This document shows, piece after piece, positions 23,101 to 30,728 of a DNA stretch of 64,000 bases; within the stretch, counting starts at the first letter, position 1, and every line of letters begins with the position of its first letter. The DNA comes from Enoplolaimus lenunculus (Eukaryota > Nematoda > Enoplea > Enoplida > Thoracostomopsidae), in assembly GCA_030248215.1 (NCBI GenBank), contig JASANG010003008.1, forward strand, positions 124,001 through 188,000, in the 5' to 3' direction. The notes beneath the pieces are model-generated. The model did not search any database. It had not been told where the DNA came from and saw nothing but the letters and a program-made list of their open reading frames with translations. The position numbers were made by a program, and so were the translations under genes.

Positions 23101-25462
23101 TATTTTCCTTTTACGAGTTTTTTTATTAATCATTGAATTCAATTGTTTTTCTCACTTGTGGTTTGGGCATATTCAAAATTTCTTCATGGCACCTGGATGA
23201 TAGGCGTTGCCTATTACGTGGCGATTTGCATGATTCGTCATCCTAAAATTTCAACAGAAATTTTTACAGCGTTTGAACAGATGGTCAGCGATTCTAACGC
23301 GATTCGAGATTATTAAACAAGTGTTGATAACGACTCTTTTTACAAAAGTCTGCAACTGGGTACATTTTCTGTGTAAAAGGATGTAAAAAGCGTATGTTGC
23401 GTTTTTGGCCTCCCCCCACTTTATTTAGGGAGTACAACTTGTGCGAACCATGGCGCTGTACGTATACGGCATCAAAAATGCTCCGTATATTGTTTAAAGG
23501 GGTATTGCATGTGATGTTAACCCCCTCAATAAGGGGGGTACGGCTAAACCGCAACTCAGGTTGGTAGATTTTGTACCATGCGCAGCCCAGGTAATTGCAC
23601 ACTCTTGTTAAATACCATCCACTCTTGGTTAAATAAGAATGCAGAAAAAAATCTCATGTTATGAATATATTCAGCGGTTTCTTTTGTAATAAACATGGTG
23701 TGATGTTACTTCTGACACAATCGCTGTTAAGTTTGCGCAAACTTTTTACTTCTGGGTGCTTTGACACAAACAAAGCCTAATAATAAATTTATTTCTCGTT
23801 TTTCAACCACTCTGTACCCTATATATTTAGTAATCGTTAAATAATTCGTAAATTATATGTATGGCACAGGCCTTGAATAGCAAAACTTTTTTTGAAAAGC
23901 ATTTTTTGGTTTTATTATTAAATTTTTCCCCAGTTACTATAGTGGCTCGAATAACGAATAGGAGCCCGTATTCCTAACAAAAGCCCGTAAGCGAATAGAG
24001 TCCCTAAGCCCTAATTAGAGTTCATAAATGCGAATTAATCCTAATTGTAGTAAACAAACGACTCCAAGACCAAATAAGGCTGAGTTCGAAACTTTAAATC
24101 ATACTTAAGCTATGAAAATACATTCCTAAGCATAATCTTGTATTATCGCTCAAACTTTTAATACAAGACAAATAAACGTTTAGTTCAACGGGTAGTTGTA
24201 AGTCCAATATATCAGTAACGAAGGGTGTCGGAGAAACATGCAAATTAGATCACTTACTGATTTCGAAATTTGAAGTCGCTTGTTTTCTAATTTCCACTGA
24301 AGCGCAGTGAAGCTTTCGAAGAAACCACCATCGCAGTCTTGTATCCTGAACAATAAAACAAAAGTAGAATAAAATGATCACATGAAATGCTTCTACGTGA
24401 GGCATAGGATTAGGAATTGGCTTACACTAAGGAATGAGTTTAAGCTAATGTTACATTTATTTAAATAACATTGCCAAATAATTAATTAGCAATGTCGTCA
24501 GATACTTTTAGTTTATGTAAATTGTACTTGTGCCTGGATTACACCAAACTGTTGGATGTTACACGACAACAATAAACAATACGCAGTTATATGTCAGTAA
24601 GTATTTTGATAGTAAAAAACAATTATTTTCGTACTGCCAATCTGTTTTTGCAGCAGATTTTTAAGCCAAAAAAATATCCTAAACACTCCTACGATAATGA
24701 CGTTTTTGAGTTAAAATCAACTCGCTGGAAAACCTGGGTCTAAAAAGGCGGGGCCAAAAATCAAACGACTCGAAAAAAAATTGTGGAAACAGTTTTTAAA
24801 TTATTTAAATCCACAAATTTAGCCAAAATTTGCTACAGTTGTTTACGGTAGTTAAAACCAGAAAACAGCGCACGCCAATTAGATTCGAGGAGTCAAATAG
24901 CCAGAAACGTATCCTTAGGATTGGTGGAATACTTCAAAAGCCCGCGGGCCGTCGTCGACAGCTGCGTGCAGATGCATTCTGCCTCGTGATAGAACACATG
25001 GCCGCTCAAGACAAGTAAAATTTAATAGCGAGTAGTTCGCAACCTGTAAATTTACTTTTACGTTGGTACCGACACCTGTCTTTTAGGCTGGATCAAAGGC
25101 TTATGTTTAGAATTCTGTTTAGGCTTTAGTAAACAGGTCCCTATAGTTAACACGGGCCATCAATTTGGTCGACACTGAAAATAATTATTAAATTGAAACA
25201 ATCATTTTTACGTTGCTGCTGAAGAACGTCTTCTATTATATCGATACTTAGGCGGTGGCCATAAGTTTTTATCCGACTGTCCTTGGCCCAGTTGTGTCAC
25301 CGCCGATCCTGGTACGGCTGGTTCTGTGTCAAATGAACTCTCGCTTGCGGCTCCGCTAAGGATCGATGACGGGATGCTGATAGTGCCCATTGAGGCGGCG
25401 CGGTGGCGCATATCTGTCAAATGCTCTTGGACCGCCAACGAGCAGCGTTTGACGTGCCACAT
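8061..25462 (-). CDS. BAIAP3: BAIAP3/UNC13D (Munc13-4) family gene, 17 coding exons, 3' end outside window
   Basis: Proteins of this family tether and prime vesicles for calcium-triggered fusion, binding membranes through C2 domains and SNAREs through the MUN region. Seventeen minus-strand exons join with consistent phases into 646 codons plus 2 bases, every junction being GT/AG. Order in the protein: polar N-terminus (1-83), helical segment (about 84-169), C2A (about 170-400), then the start of the MUN/MHD region. Diagnostic C2A motifs are [45 protein letters not shown] and DDFLGC, matching vertebrate BAIAP3 from memory almost block for block. The aspartates of calcium loops 1 and 3 are present. 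Vertebrate members are about 1100-1200 residues with a second C2 near the C-terminus, so roughly half the protein is missing beyond the left edge. UNC13D is the alternative orthologue; the family is not in doubt. Confidence 0.93.
8684..8782 (-). CDS. BAIAP3: Munc13-4-like exon 16
   Basis: This encodes 33 residues, phase 0 at both ends: [20 protein letters not shown] then [13 protein letters not shown]. It aligns with the vertebrate 'REWYDRILNDK' segment. The acceptor is TATTTCAG and the donor GTATAT. Confidence 0.9.
8983..9216. repeat. Palindromic 'CTGCTATTT / AAATAGCAG' repeat
   Basis: Repeated units AAACTGTTATTTAGG, TAAACTGCTATTAAACC and AAATAGCAGATTGGCC appear in both directions. A related 43030-43290 region has CAATCTGCTATTTTATG and AATAGCAGATTGGC. 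Probably one miniature element family. Confidence 0.55.
9327..9417 (-). CDS. BAIAP3: Munc13-4-like exon 15
   Basis: One base completes Lys; then 30 codons give [20 protein letters not shown] and [11 protein letters not shown] second open frame exists, but only this one fits both neighbours and the family pattern 'CPF---L---I---LK'. The acceptor is TTTACAG and the donor GTAATA, which runs into a TA repeat. Confidence 0.92.
10202..10326 (-). CDS. BAIAP3: Munc13-4-like exon 14
   Basis: This encodes [20 protein letters not shown] then [20 protein letters not shown] and L plus two bases. It matches the vertebrate 'EESLADSLSAF...LRDYFPA...LELLLK' helical segment. The acceptor is CTTTCAG and the donor GTAAGC. 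Confidence 0.94.
11039..11500 (+). mobile_element. TA-target miniature element, family A, in intron 13
   Basis: It has the CTGTAGTGACCCGAATAAG start and the family interior, with a small extra segment near 11310-11335 and a decayed right end. It finishes 82 bases from exon 13 of the Munc13-4-like gene. Confidence 0.8.
11582..11699 (-). CDS. BAIAP3: Munc13-4-like exon 13
   Basis: One base completes Cys; then 39 codons begin [20 protein letters not shown] and end MSLAKDE. The 'LDY--L---...W' spacing matches the vertebrate LDYSYLLGLLEDMQAHW. The acceptor is TTTCTAG and the donor GTAAGA. The exon is squeezed between two miniature transposons, one ending 82 bases away and the other starting 64 bases away. 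Confidence 0.92.
11763..11993 (+). mobile_element. TTAGGC-carrying element, family B, in intron 12
   Basis: It has GGCCCATG...CATTGGCC ends and flanking GAACAAGC / AAACAAGC (7 of 8). The interior has about 15 TTAGGC-type hexamers in two blocks, the longest array among the copies here. It begins 64 bases from exon 13. Confidence 0.85.
12523..12626 (-). CDS. BAIAP3: Munc13-4-like exon 12
   Basis: This encodes [20 protein letters not shown] and 14 more residues plus two bases. The W-GEL---A--IL--HA-Q-----Q-A spacing matches the vertebrate 'SWRGELSTPAATILCLHGAQ' segment. The acceptor is TTTTTAG and the donor GTTAGT. Confidence 0.93.
13450..13502. repeat. Short direct duplication
   Basis: CCCCAGTGTCCTCCACGTTG occurs twice, about 28 bases apart, in intron 11. 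Confidence 0.8.
13742..13858 (-). CDS. BAIAP3: Munc13-4-like exon 11
   Basis: This encodes 39 residues, phase 0 at both ends, starting [20 protein letters not shown] and ending NELRKFG. It links C2A to the MUN region, in the position of the vertebrate 'LKLITTQRD...LL-LE' segment. The acceptor is GTTCAG and the donor GTAAGT. Confidence 0.9.
14506..14725. mobile_element. Palindromic TA-target element, family G
   Basis: It has CACTTTAAACTCCAATGAGT and CTCATCGGAAATTACAGTG ends and a self-complementary interior. It lies in intron 10. Confidence 0.72.
14799..14975 (+). mobile_element. hAT-like miniature element, family E, perfect 8-bp duplication
   Basis: It has a CAGTGGCGGATCCAGGA start and a GGATCCGCCATTG end. 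The direct repeat TTCTGGAC lies at 14791-14798 and 14976-14983. At 177 bases it is an internally shortened form of the 390-395-base copies. It lies in intron 10. Confidence 0.88.
15085..15350. repeat. GGGTACATTCT palindromic repeat, family I
   Basis: GTACCACCGGGCGTTGCATTT at the left, then GTGCGCTGGGTACATTCG and CAAAATGTACCCAGTTGCAC at the right, with CCCCTTTGTTTAGGGG inside. It lies in intron 10. Confidence 0.65.
15551..15637 (-). CDS. BAIAP3: Munc13-4-like exon 10 (end of C2A)
   Basis: This encodes 29 residues, phase 0 at both ends: [20 protein letters not shown] then NVTGEIQLK. It is the last beta strands of C2A, matching the family pattern of W-x-L, a Ser/Arg-rich turn and G-x-x-x-L-K-L. 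The acceptor is CTGTAG and the donor GTACGT. Confidence 0.93.
15729..15806. repeat. Inverted TTAGGC / GCCTAA snap-back in intron 9
   Basis: GGCTTAGGCTTAGGCTCAG on the left faces CGCCTAAGCCTAAGCCTGAG on the right across about 30 bases, giving a hairpin. It may be a folded remnant of two family B copies. Looser arrays of the same hexamer occur at 570-640, 25860-25925, 36765-36885, 49975-50012 and 40815-40845. Confidence 0.65.
15946..16033 (-). CDS. BAIAP3: Munc13-4-like exon 9 (C2A, YFKQ..SAR..DDFLGC)
   Basis: One base completes Arg; then 29 codons begin [20 protein letters not shown] and continue LGCMSIEIA. Vertebrate BAIAP3 reads YFKQIVKSARANG...DDFLGCLNI at this point. The acceptor is TTTTAG and the donor GTAAGT. 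Confidence 0.95.
16517..16594 (-). CDS. BAIAP3: Munc13-4-like exon 8 (C2A calcium loop 3)
   Basis: This encodes [20 protein letters not shown] then VKGLG, with partial codons at both ends. With exon 7 it makes DIWDHDDEE, the loop 3 aspartate cluster. The 'EA--KLNEV-G-KG-GRYFK' motif is specific to BAIAP3/Munc13-4 proteins. The donor is GTAACT. Confidence 0.94.
16676..16905. repeat. Palindromic ATTCTCAAATGCGTATAG repeat
   Basis: CGTATTCTGAAATGCGTATA at the left mirrors TATACGCATTTGAGAATATG at the right. An inner hairpin CTATCACCAGTTGGTGATAGG-like segment follows. Half copies are at 10541-10650 and 26502-26545. It lies in intron 7, next to exon 8. Confidence 0.65.
17029..17076 (-). CDS. BAIAP3: Munc13-4-like exon 7 (48-base microexon)
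   Basis: This encodes [15 protein letters not shown] flanked by partial codons that complete Phe on the left and Trp on the right. The acceptor is a good polypyrimidine tract with TTTCAG and the donor is GTAAAT. The exon is recognised because it bridges [10 protein letters not shown] and WDHDDEES with correct phase at both ends. Confidence 0.92.
17941..18096 (-). mobile_element. TTAGGC-carrying element, family B, in intron 6
   Basis: Two CCTAAG hexamer blocks are followed by the family landmark AAGCTTACTCTATAACAG. The ends are decayed. Confidence 0.68.
18156..18325 (-). CDS. BAIAP3: Munc13-4-like exon 6 (C2A, basic insert and [10 protein letters not shown])
   Basis: This encodes 56 residues plus two bases. 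A basic stretch ([14 protein letters not shown]) precedes [20 protein letters not shown] and KEKFK. Vertebrate BAIAP3 has the same arrangement, with a basic patch and then PLPAK...STLNPVWKEHF. The acceptor is TTTCAG and the donor GTATGT. Confidence 0.94.
18621..18883 (-). mobile_element. TTAA-flanked miniature element with tRNA-Gly-like interior, family C
   Basis: This 263-base element has TTAA on both sides. Its terminal inverted repeats are CCCTTTCTCACATGAA and, at the right, TTCAATGTGAAAAGGGG. TTAA targets and CCC ends are the piggyBac signature. On the minus strand, 18670-18733 resembles tRNA-Gly. It sits in intron 5, ending 13 bases before exon 5. Confidence 0.82.
18896..19032 (-). CDS. 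BAIAP3: Munc13-4-like exon 5 (C2[10 protein letters not shown])
   Basis: Two bases complete the Gly codon; then 45 codons start [20 protein letters not shown]. The second loop 1 Asp (FSD) and the family motif DPxCMLGI are intact. The last roughly 25 residues (ending TLHAGNNSE) are polar and of low complexity. They lengthen the C2A beta2-beta3 insert relative to vertebrate BAIAP3. The donor is GTAAGC. Confidence 0.93.
19121..19322 (+). mobile_element. TTAGGC-carrying miniature element, family B, with perfect 8-bp target duplication
   Basis: This 202-base element has terminal inverted repeats GGCCCATGTATAGAACAG / CTGTTC...CTATACATGGGCC. The 8-bp direct repeat GTGTAAGG lies at 19113-19120 and 19323-19330. 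The inside is two blocks of TTAGGC hexamers (about 19197-19236 and 19253-19278) separated by a spacer. An 8-bp duplication and lack of coding fit a non-autonomous hAT-type element. It lies in intron 4. Confidence 0.88.
19725..19915. repeat. Palindromic repeat with GCTCAAATATGCAAAAAATTTT core
   Basis: AATCGTTGGATTTGAAAAAA...GCATATTTGAGC mirrors GCTCAAATATGCAAAAAATT...CGAACCATTTTTGGGCAAACGCG. Relatives are at about 4312-4676, 27235-27535 and 32815-33225. Confidence 0.58.
19968..20034 (-). CDS. BAIAP3: Munc13-4-like exon 4 (C2A strand 1 and calcium loop 1)
   Basis: This encodes [20 protein letters not shown] then AN and one base of Gly. It is the first beta strands of C2A, ending in loop 1 with a calcium-binding Asp. 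The acceptor is TTTTCAG and the donor GTAAGA. Only this frame joins exon 5 to make KDANGFSDPF. Confidence 0.93.
20150..20285. repeat. CpG-rich irregular repeat
   Basis: Runs of GACGGCG / CCGTCCG with a GCGCAC...GTGCGC hairpin stand out from the AT-rich background. Similar blocks lie at 31580-31690 and 32600-32710. They may be one GC-rich repeat family. In intron 3, 116 bases upstream (gene sense) of exon 4. Confidence 0.55.
20895..20938 (+). mobile_element. Family A right-end fragment
   Basis: Only the terminal CTCTTATTCGGGTGACTACAG portion followed by TA is present. Confidence 0.6.
21285..21420 (-). repeat. Possible tRNA-derived SINE fragment
   Basis: On the minus strand, CTAGAGTCCGTAGGCTGAGA then GTTCGATCCCTGC has the spacing and sequence of an anticodon arm followed by a B box. 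The A box is weak. A GC-rich block continues to about 21545. It lies in intron 3. Confidence 0.42.
21859..22017 (+). other. Exon-like open frame with TATA box and donor, plus strand
   Basis: Fifty-three codons stay open between a weak acceptor (AACACAG) and a strong donor (AAG|GTAAGT). A TATATAAG box sits at 21902-21909 inside the frame. The translated end, [20 protein letters not shown], is hydrophobic. There is no ATG. It lies antisense within intron 3 of the Munc13-4-like gene. It may be an antisense first exon starting near 21930, an internal exon, or chance. Confidence 0.25.
22190..22357 (-). CDS. BAIAP3: Munc13-4-like exon 3
   Basis: This encodes 56 residues, phase 0 at both ends, beginning [18 protein letters not shown] and ending [10 protein letters not shown]. 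The acceptor is TTTCAG and the donor GTAAGG. The 'LY-E-LYT--H-IG ... LY-Y-Q--F' pattern is the helical pre-C2A segment of BAIAP3 (vertebrate 'LYEEALYTVLYRAG'). Confidence 0.92.
22540..22713 (+). mobile_element. hAT-like miniature element, family D
   Basis: It has a CAGGCCCGTAGCCAGCTCAC start and a TTGGCTACGGACCCG end, with flanks GGACATAG / GGACACAG (7 of 8). It lies in intron 2. Confidence 0.85.
23305..23632. repeat. GGGTACATTCT palindromic repeat, family I, in intron 2
   Basis: It contains GTCTGCAACTGGGTACATTT, a GTTGCGTTTTTGGCCTCCCCC block and mirrored CAATAAGGGGGGTACGG and TTGCACACTCTTGTT blocks. Confidence 0.68.
23937..24235 (-). mobile_element. Family A, truncated copy in intron 2
   Basis: It starts CTATAGTGGCTCGAATAA and follows the family for about 300 bases, stopping at the 'CAGTAACGAAGGG' landmark next to exon 2. 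The far terminus is absent. Confidence 0.75.
24258..24345 (-). CDS. BAIAP3: Munc13-4-like exon 2
   Basis: One base completes the exon 1 codon; then 29 codons give [20 protein letters not shown] and nine more residues. The acceptor is TTCAG and the donor GTAAGT. The FFE-F-ALQWK pattern matches the conserved N-terminal patch upstream of C2A in this family. The other two frames are broken or make no sense with the flanking phases. Confidence 0.85.
25212..25462 (-). CDS. BAIAP3: Munc13-4-like exon 1 (start codon)
   Basis: This encodes 83 residues starting [20 protein letters not shown], rich in Ser, Gly and Pro with a basic end ([12 protein letters not shown]). An in-frame TGA lies five codons upstream, so this is the first Met of the frame; Met18 and Met25 are possible weaker starts. 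The donor is GTAAAA, leaving two bases of a Thr codon that exon 2 completes. No TATA box or initiator is obvious upstream, and an upstream untranslated exon cannot be excluded. Confidence 0.82.
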
Positions 25463-25576
25463 GCTGTCAAGCTTTCAGGTTGCTTGGTCGACTAATAATA
25501 TTTTGGTGCTAACTCGATATAGTTTATTTACTATTTATATTAAGAATCTTAATTAACTGTTGTTGGCAACAGTGCG

Positions 25577-25851
25577 ACTTATTTACTCCCCCCACAAAAA
25601 GTTTTAACCCCCCATTCATAATGGCAACATTAATAATTTACTCCCCCCCCCCAAAAAAAGTTTTATTAATAATTTACTCCCCCCACAAAAAGCTTTAACT
25701 TTAACCCCCCATTCATAATGGCAGCATTAATAATTTACTCTCCCCCACAAAAAGTTTTAACCCCCCCATTCATAATGGCAGCATTAATTATTTACTCCCC
25801 CCACAAAAAGTTTTAACCNCCCCCCCCATTCATAATGGCAGCATTAATAAA
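25577..25851. repeat. Minisatellite, ~57-base unit, next to exon 1
   Basis: Five units share TTACTCCCCCCACAAAAAG, TTTTAACCCCCCATTCATAA and TGGCAGCATTAATAA. One unit is shortened and C tracts vary from 5 to 9. An ambiguous base (n) at 25819 lies in a C tract. It starts about 115 bases upstream of the exon 1 ATG, in the promoter-proximal region. Confidence 0.9.
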
Positions 25852-26540
25852 ATGGACTGAAGCTTACTCTTAGGCTCATGTTTATCCTAAAGCCTCAACC
25901 TAATCCTAAGCCTAAGCTTACACCAACCGCCAGCGCATAACAGTAACCACAACTCTGACTTGGAGAGTCCCAGTAAATAACATAGCTAAAAACATGGTTA
26001 TTTGTCTTTAAGCCTATTAGTCTCAGCTAGAATTAAGTTATTAAACAGGAAAAAATTTTCAAAATCATCTAAAAAGCCATGGAACATTTCCACCCGCGTT
26101 CTGGCTACGACTCGGCGTCAGTGTCAGCAATCTAAGGTTATATATGAGCTTACGCGTTTAATCTGGCAGAATAAACTCGAACTGCAACTCATAAGAAAAA
26201 CAAAATATGCAAAATTTCCCATACGACATTGTTCATTAATGAGACGGGATATTCTACATGCTCCAGTCGTTAACACTCAACATGAATCAAAAATTCTATT
26301 AAAATTAAAGTAACAATTATAAAACAAAGCACTAAAGTTTGTTGATAATAATTCTAAAAATGACAACTTTGAGCCCTGTGCGAGAAAGTTTTTGGTCTAA
26401 AATCGTATTTACTGAACAACGCATAATTGGCAATGACAAAGACAAAATATCTAAAAAAAGATCGTTAACCTTATATAACCTAAATACACACAAGTAACCA
26501 TATTCTCAAATGTGTATAGCACCTATTGTCAGTTAGTAAC

Positions 26541-26892
26541 AGCAAGAGTGCATGATACCCTTTAGCAAGAGTATGCAACTGGGTACATTCTATGTAGAAA
26601 AAAATGTACCCAGCGCGCGTGGCATTTTTGGCTTACCCCCCGTATTTGGGGGGGGGTCAAAATCTCCATCGATGTTAAAATTCATGTGCTATTGTAAATA
26701 CTAAAATGTGGTCCGATTATATTTTCGGTGTTGGCTGGCGGATACACGTGTAAAATGAACGTAAAATTTACCCCCCCCCCAAAATGAGGGGGGTTGGCCA
26801 AAAACGCAACGCGTGCCGGTACATTCTTTAATACACAGAATGTACCCAGTTGCACACTATTGTTAGAGTGATCATCCACTCTTGGTAACAGG
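26541..26892. repeat. GGGTACATTCT palindromic repeat, family I, well-preserved copy
   Basis: The left arm AAGAGTATGCAACTGGGTAC matches the right arm GTACCCAGTTGCACACTATT. G-rich and C-rich tracts (TTTGGGGGGGGG and CCCCCCCCCCAAAATG) sit at mirrored positions. Other copies are at 20970-21065 (half), 23305-23632, 27820-28122 and 30729-31072. Confidence 0.75.
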
Positions 26893-27819
26893 TATTGAAG
26901 CAATTTGGATGCCATTGCTGGAGATGATGAATCTCGCACAGCTACAGGGTAGAGACCATACAATAAACAGTGCCACAATTTGAAATGTACCATTCAGTAA
27001 TTAAAGCAGTTACAGGATTTGTCAGTGATTGGTGATATTTCGCTACACTGCAAAAATGGTGGAAAAGTTTTGGTCGTTTGAGCTCGTGAGCTCCTTTAAT
27101 CATTTCAGATTGTAATACAAATTTTCAAAAATTGATTTTTTTTTCTTTTTAATTATACGATTTTGCTTGGCGAGTTAAGTCGAACGGTGTTAATTTTACT
27201 GCAATTTGAAGCTTAGTTCACGAGTCACGGTTAATTAATTTTTTTGGCCCTGATCCAACGGTCTGGGAAAGCGCCAAAAAAGTTATTTAACCATAACTAA
27301 TAACCAGACGTCTGACAGCGGAAACTTTAACACCACTTGACTCAGGTCCGCCAGTTACGTCGAATAGCATTTTTTTGACAAAAGGATTTCTGTGATTTAT
27401 TAAGGAGTCTTGTACCTTAAAAATCGACTTGTTTTGCAAATTCAAATTTTGATGTGAAACGATCACGGGAAATCATGAAAAGCTCAAATATGGATGAAGT
27501 TTTAAAATCCGATCATTTGTACACAACGACGGCGGTCGGGAACATAACAAAAACTATTGAGAATAATGTCAGACATTTGCAATTTCGAACAGTGAAACCA
27601 TATATGTTTAACCATAGTGTATAGTTATATACGTACTCATTAACAAAATCATGCAAACAGCGGCTCCCCACGGTGACTCTGGGGGGCTGTAGCACTCAAA
27701 ATTTGGCTGGTGCTCCCCCCCCCAAAAGACTCAGCCTAAAAGTAAACAATCTTGAATTGCAAGTGTACGGCCCACAAACTAATTCGGTGCCATGAAGTAT
27801 TATTTTCTACGGACGCTCC

Positions 27820-28122
27820 TGTTTGCAACTCGGTGCACTATGTCCAGAATAGAATGTACCCATTGCGCGGAGCAATTTTGGCCGACACCCCTTATTTAGG
27901 AATGAGGGGGATGAAACAACCAAATTGGAGAAAATGCTAATGAAATACATGCTAAAAAAGGTCCGTTTGTTTTGTTGACCTCATGATATGTATCTCGACC
28001 CCCTCCTCCGAACTGAAGGCGAGTATGACAATAATGCAAAGAGCGCTGGTACCATTAAGCACCATGCTTAATTAAAGAAGTTGCACATTCTTGTCTAAAG
28101 AGTCATTATCGAATCTTGGTTT
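27820..28122. repeat. GGGTACATTCT palindromic repeat, family I
   Basis: Arms AGAATGTACCCATTGCGCGG and GTTGCACATTCTTGTC flank the typical CCCCTTATTTAGG and GACCCCCTCCTCC segments. Confidence 0.6.
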
Positions 28123-28299
28123 AACCTACTTAACGATTCATACAAAAAAGTCAGCTACTTTTAGCTGTGAAACTGAGCAAACTAGTGCTTAAATACACAG
28201 AAGGTTTTGACACATTTTCACTGCTAAATGCAACAAAATCGTTTAACTATGTTCACATATGGTCAATCCATGACTCTCGTTTGCGAAATGTATACAGGA

Positions 28300-28450
28300 A
28301 CGTAGTCAGAATTTCAGTTCGGAAGAGTATAATTATACTTACAAGAAATTTTTGTTCATTGATAGCATCCAAGCATCTTATTCTAAAGTCTGCTAAAATT
28401 GTTTTTTCTTGTCTTGCGAAAAACTTTACGAGGACATATGTCTTCTCTGT
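28300..28450. repeat. GTAGTCAGAATTTCAGTTCG interspersed repeat
   Basis: GTAGTCAG-ATT-CAGTTCG-A--GTAT and a TTTTTTCTTGTCT block also occur in order at 5750-5880. The TTTCTTG-CTC block alone recurs at 35310 and 35800. Type unknown. Confidence 0.4.
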
Positions 28451-29013
28451 TTCTACAAGCGCCACTGAATATGGGGGACTAGAGATGAAATTTCAATGGA
28501 ACATACACCAGAGACAAAAAAATTTACGCTTATCGGACACTTTTATATTTAAGTAGAATTCCTATTTAACGTCCAGCATCTCAGCTAAATTATTTAATGC
28601 TCTGACTAGATTTGAGTAAGCGAAATTTGTGCAATAGAACCCAAGAAAATATACATTTAGTATACTATATTTCTGTAAGGAGCATATGCTTATAATACGG
28701 CAACCAGCGCCTAGTTTACCTGTGGTTCAGGCTAAGGTTTTAAAATATCTTTTACACAAGTATACGCTTATCTTTGGATTTATCTCTATACTGACGCACA
28801 ACATTTGGCAAAGGAACAGGCTTAAGCTAATTTTACACCCTAAAAGTAACACTGGTTTTTTAATGAAAAGTTACATTTCGCAACAAATGTAACGCAAAAA
28901 AACTCAACAGCCTTAGCCAGTTTCTAACGCTAATAATGAACTTTTTCATTTCCAAACAAGATCCTGGCTACGCTTCTACTTGTTGTACCATCTATTATTT
29001 GAGAACCTATAGC

Positions 29014-29403
29014 CAGTGGCGAATCCAGGATCTCAAAATGGGGGGGGGGGCAAAATTTCACAGGTAATAAACTTATTTTTGACCCATACTGTAGTGACCC
29101 AAATAAGAGGGGGTCCCCATTTTGAGTCCCAATTAATAGGAGTCCGTATCCCTAATAAGAGTTCGTAAGCGGGTAGGTCCTTAAACCCTTTTTAGAGTCC
29201 ATAAATGTTTACTCTCCCTAATTGTAGCGCATAAATAACTCCAGGGCCAAATAAAGGTGAGTTCGAAGCGTTAAAGCGTGCTTATACTATTGTGTATAAA
29301 ACAGAGAAAACAGCGTAGAACAACAATTGACACTATATAATTTTTGTCGAGATGCTGTTGGGGGGGCCCACGGCCGGAGTGGCCCCCCATGGATCGCCCA
29401 TTG
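29014..29403 (+). mobile_element. hAT-like element, family E, host of a nested insertion
   Basis: The direct repeat CCTATAGC lies at 29006-29013 and 29404-29411. The left arm matches 14799-14975, and the right arm (ACACTATATAATTTTTGTCG onward) rejoins the same family. A family A element interrupts it from 29089. Confidence 0.87.
29089..29290 (-). mobile_element. Family A element nested in the family E element
   Basis: It starts CTGTAGTGACCCAAATAAG directly after TA inside the hAT-like copy and follows the family for about 200 bases. It is truncated on the far side. Confidence 0.8.
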
Positions 29404-30728
29404 CCTATAGCCAGTCCCGTTGGCACAGGGGTGTTGGGGTTTTAATCGACACACCTATGAAAATATAGGTGTGCCGCTGACACCCTTAAATGCCTGTCAA
29501 CGTTCAACGCAAAACTGCGCTGTCGAATTTAACCTCTTTTGATTAACGTTTCACTCTTGGTTTACGTGCCAAATGTACGATCTCATATCGCATTTGATGG
29601 CGTCCGTTTTAGGGTCAACTGCTAACATCCTGTGTGACACACCTTCGGACACAAAACCGTTTCCACGTTAGTTTTTTTACGATACCAAACATTCAACTTA
29701 ATATCTCAAAGCGCTACACTATTGACATTCAAAGCTAAACGGTTTATACCTCCTGAGGACCTTCGAAAAAGGAAGAAAAAACGATATCCAAACCTATTTA
29801 CATATCCTGCCACATGAGTGATACTGGAACCAAAATTGTGCCATGATACCAATTACTGAAAAATATATAAATGCAGTTGAATTCTAAAATTATTTAGGTA
29901 ACATGATATTGTTACACAAAACATTCAATTTTACCAATAACAGACAAAACGCAGTTAGCTTTTGGGGGTGACACACTCTTGGGGTGGCACACGACCCAGC
30001 GACGCGATGTGGGTGATAACTGGGGTATGCACAATGAGGGAGATACGTAGTTGTCACCCTAAAATTTTTGCAAAGACCGCAATAAAGCACTCTTATAAGC
30101 GGTGCAATAATATTCAAGACGTGCGAGCGTTGCACTTGAGTGCAAGTAGAAACTACGATTTGGCTTTAGATTCGTAAACATTGAGTGTTTGGAATGGCAG
30201 TCGGATTCGGGTTTGAAAAAAACGTAAATCTGGCAAAATTCGGAAACGCTTATGTGTTTGATATTATTGAGCTGGACAAACAGAACAAATTTAAACGTTT
30301 TCGCGTTTCCGGTTGTGGACACTCAATCCATATTCCTATGAACTTGATTTCCGATATTTCAAAATTTAAACGTTTCTATTGACTGTCTGCATCAGATTTG
30401 AGTTGTTGATTCTCCATGTCAATCAGATACAGTTTAAATTTGATACCACGCTTTTATCTGTACGAAGAGATTTTTGAAGTCAAATGTTTGAATTCGGAAT
30501 CAAATTCGACAAAGTTGCAATGACTACGGATTCAGAATTGAAAACGGTCAAATCTTGGGTTCGATACCATCCTGTGCTCAAGGTATGAAAATTCTTACTC
30601 GCTAAGCTCACCCGAAAAAACTTACACACACGGTTGTACCCGTTCGAAGTGAAACCTTAACTATGCGTCTCAGAGATAAACCCTTCTTTTTAGCTGTAGT
30701 TGCCGAGCAATCTCATACTACTAGCACG

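Noticed and set aside
28167-28556. 129-codon plus-strand frame
   Set aside because: Part of it (28300-28450) recurs at 5750-5880 as an interspersed repeat, and no protein family is recognisable.
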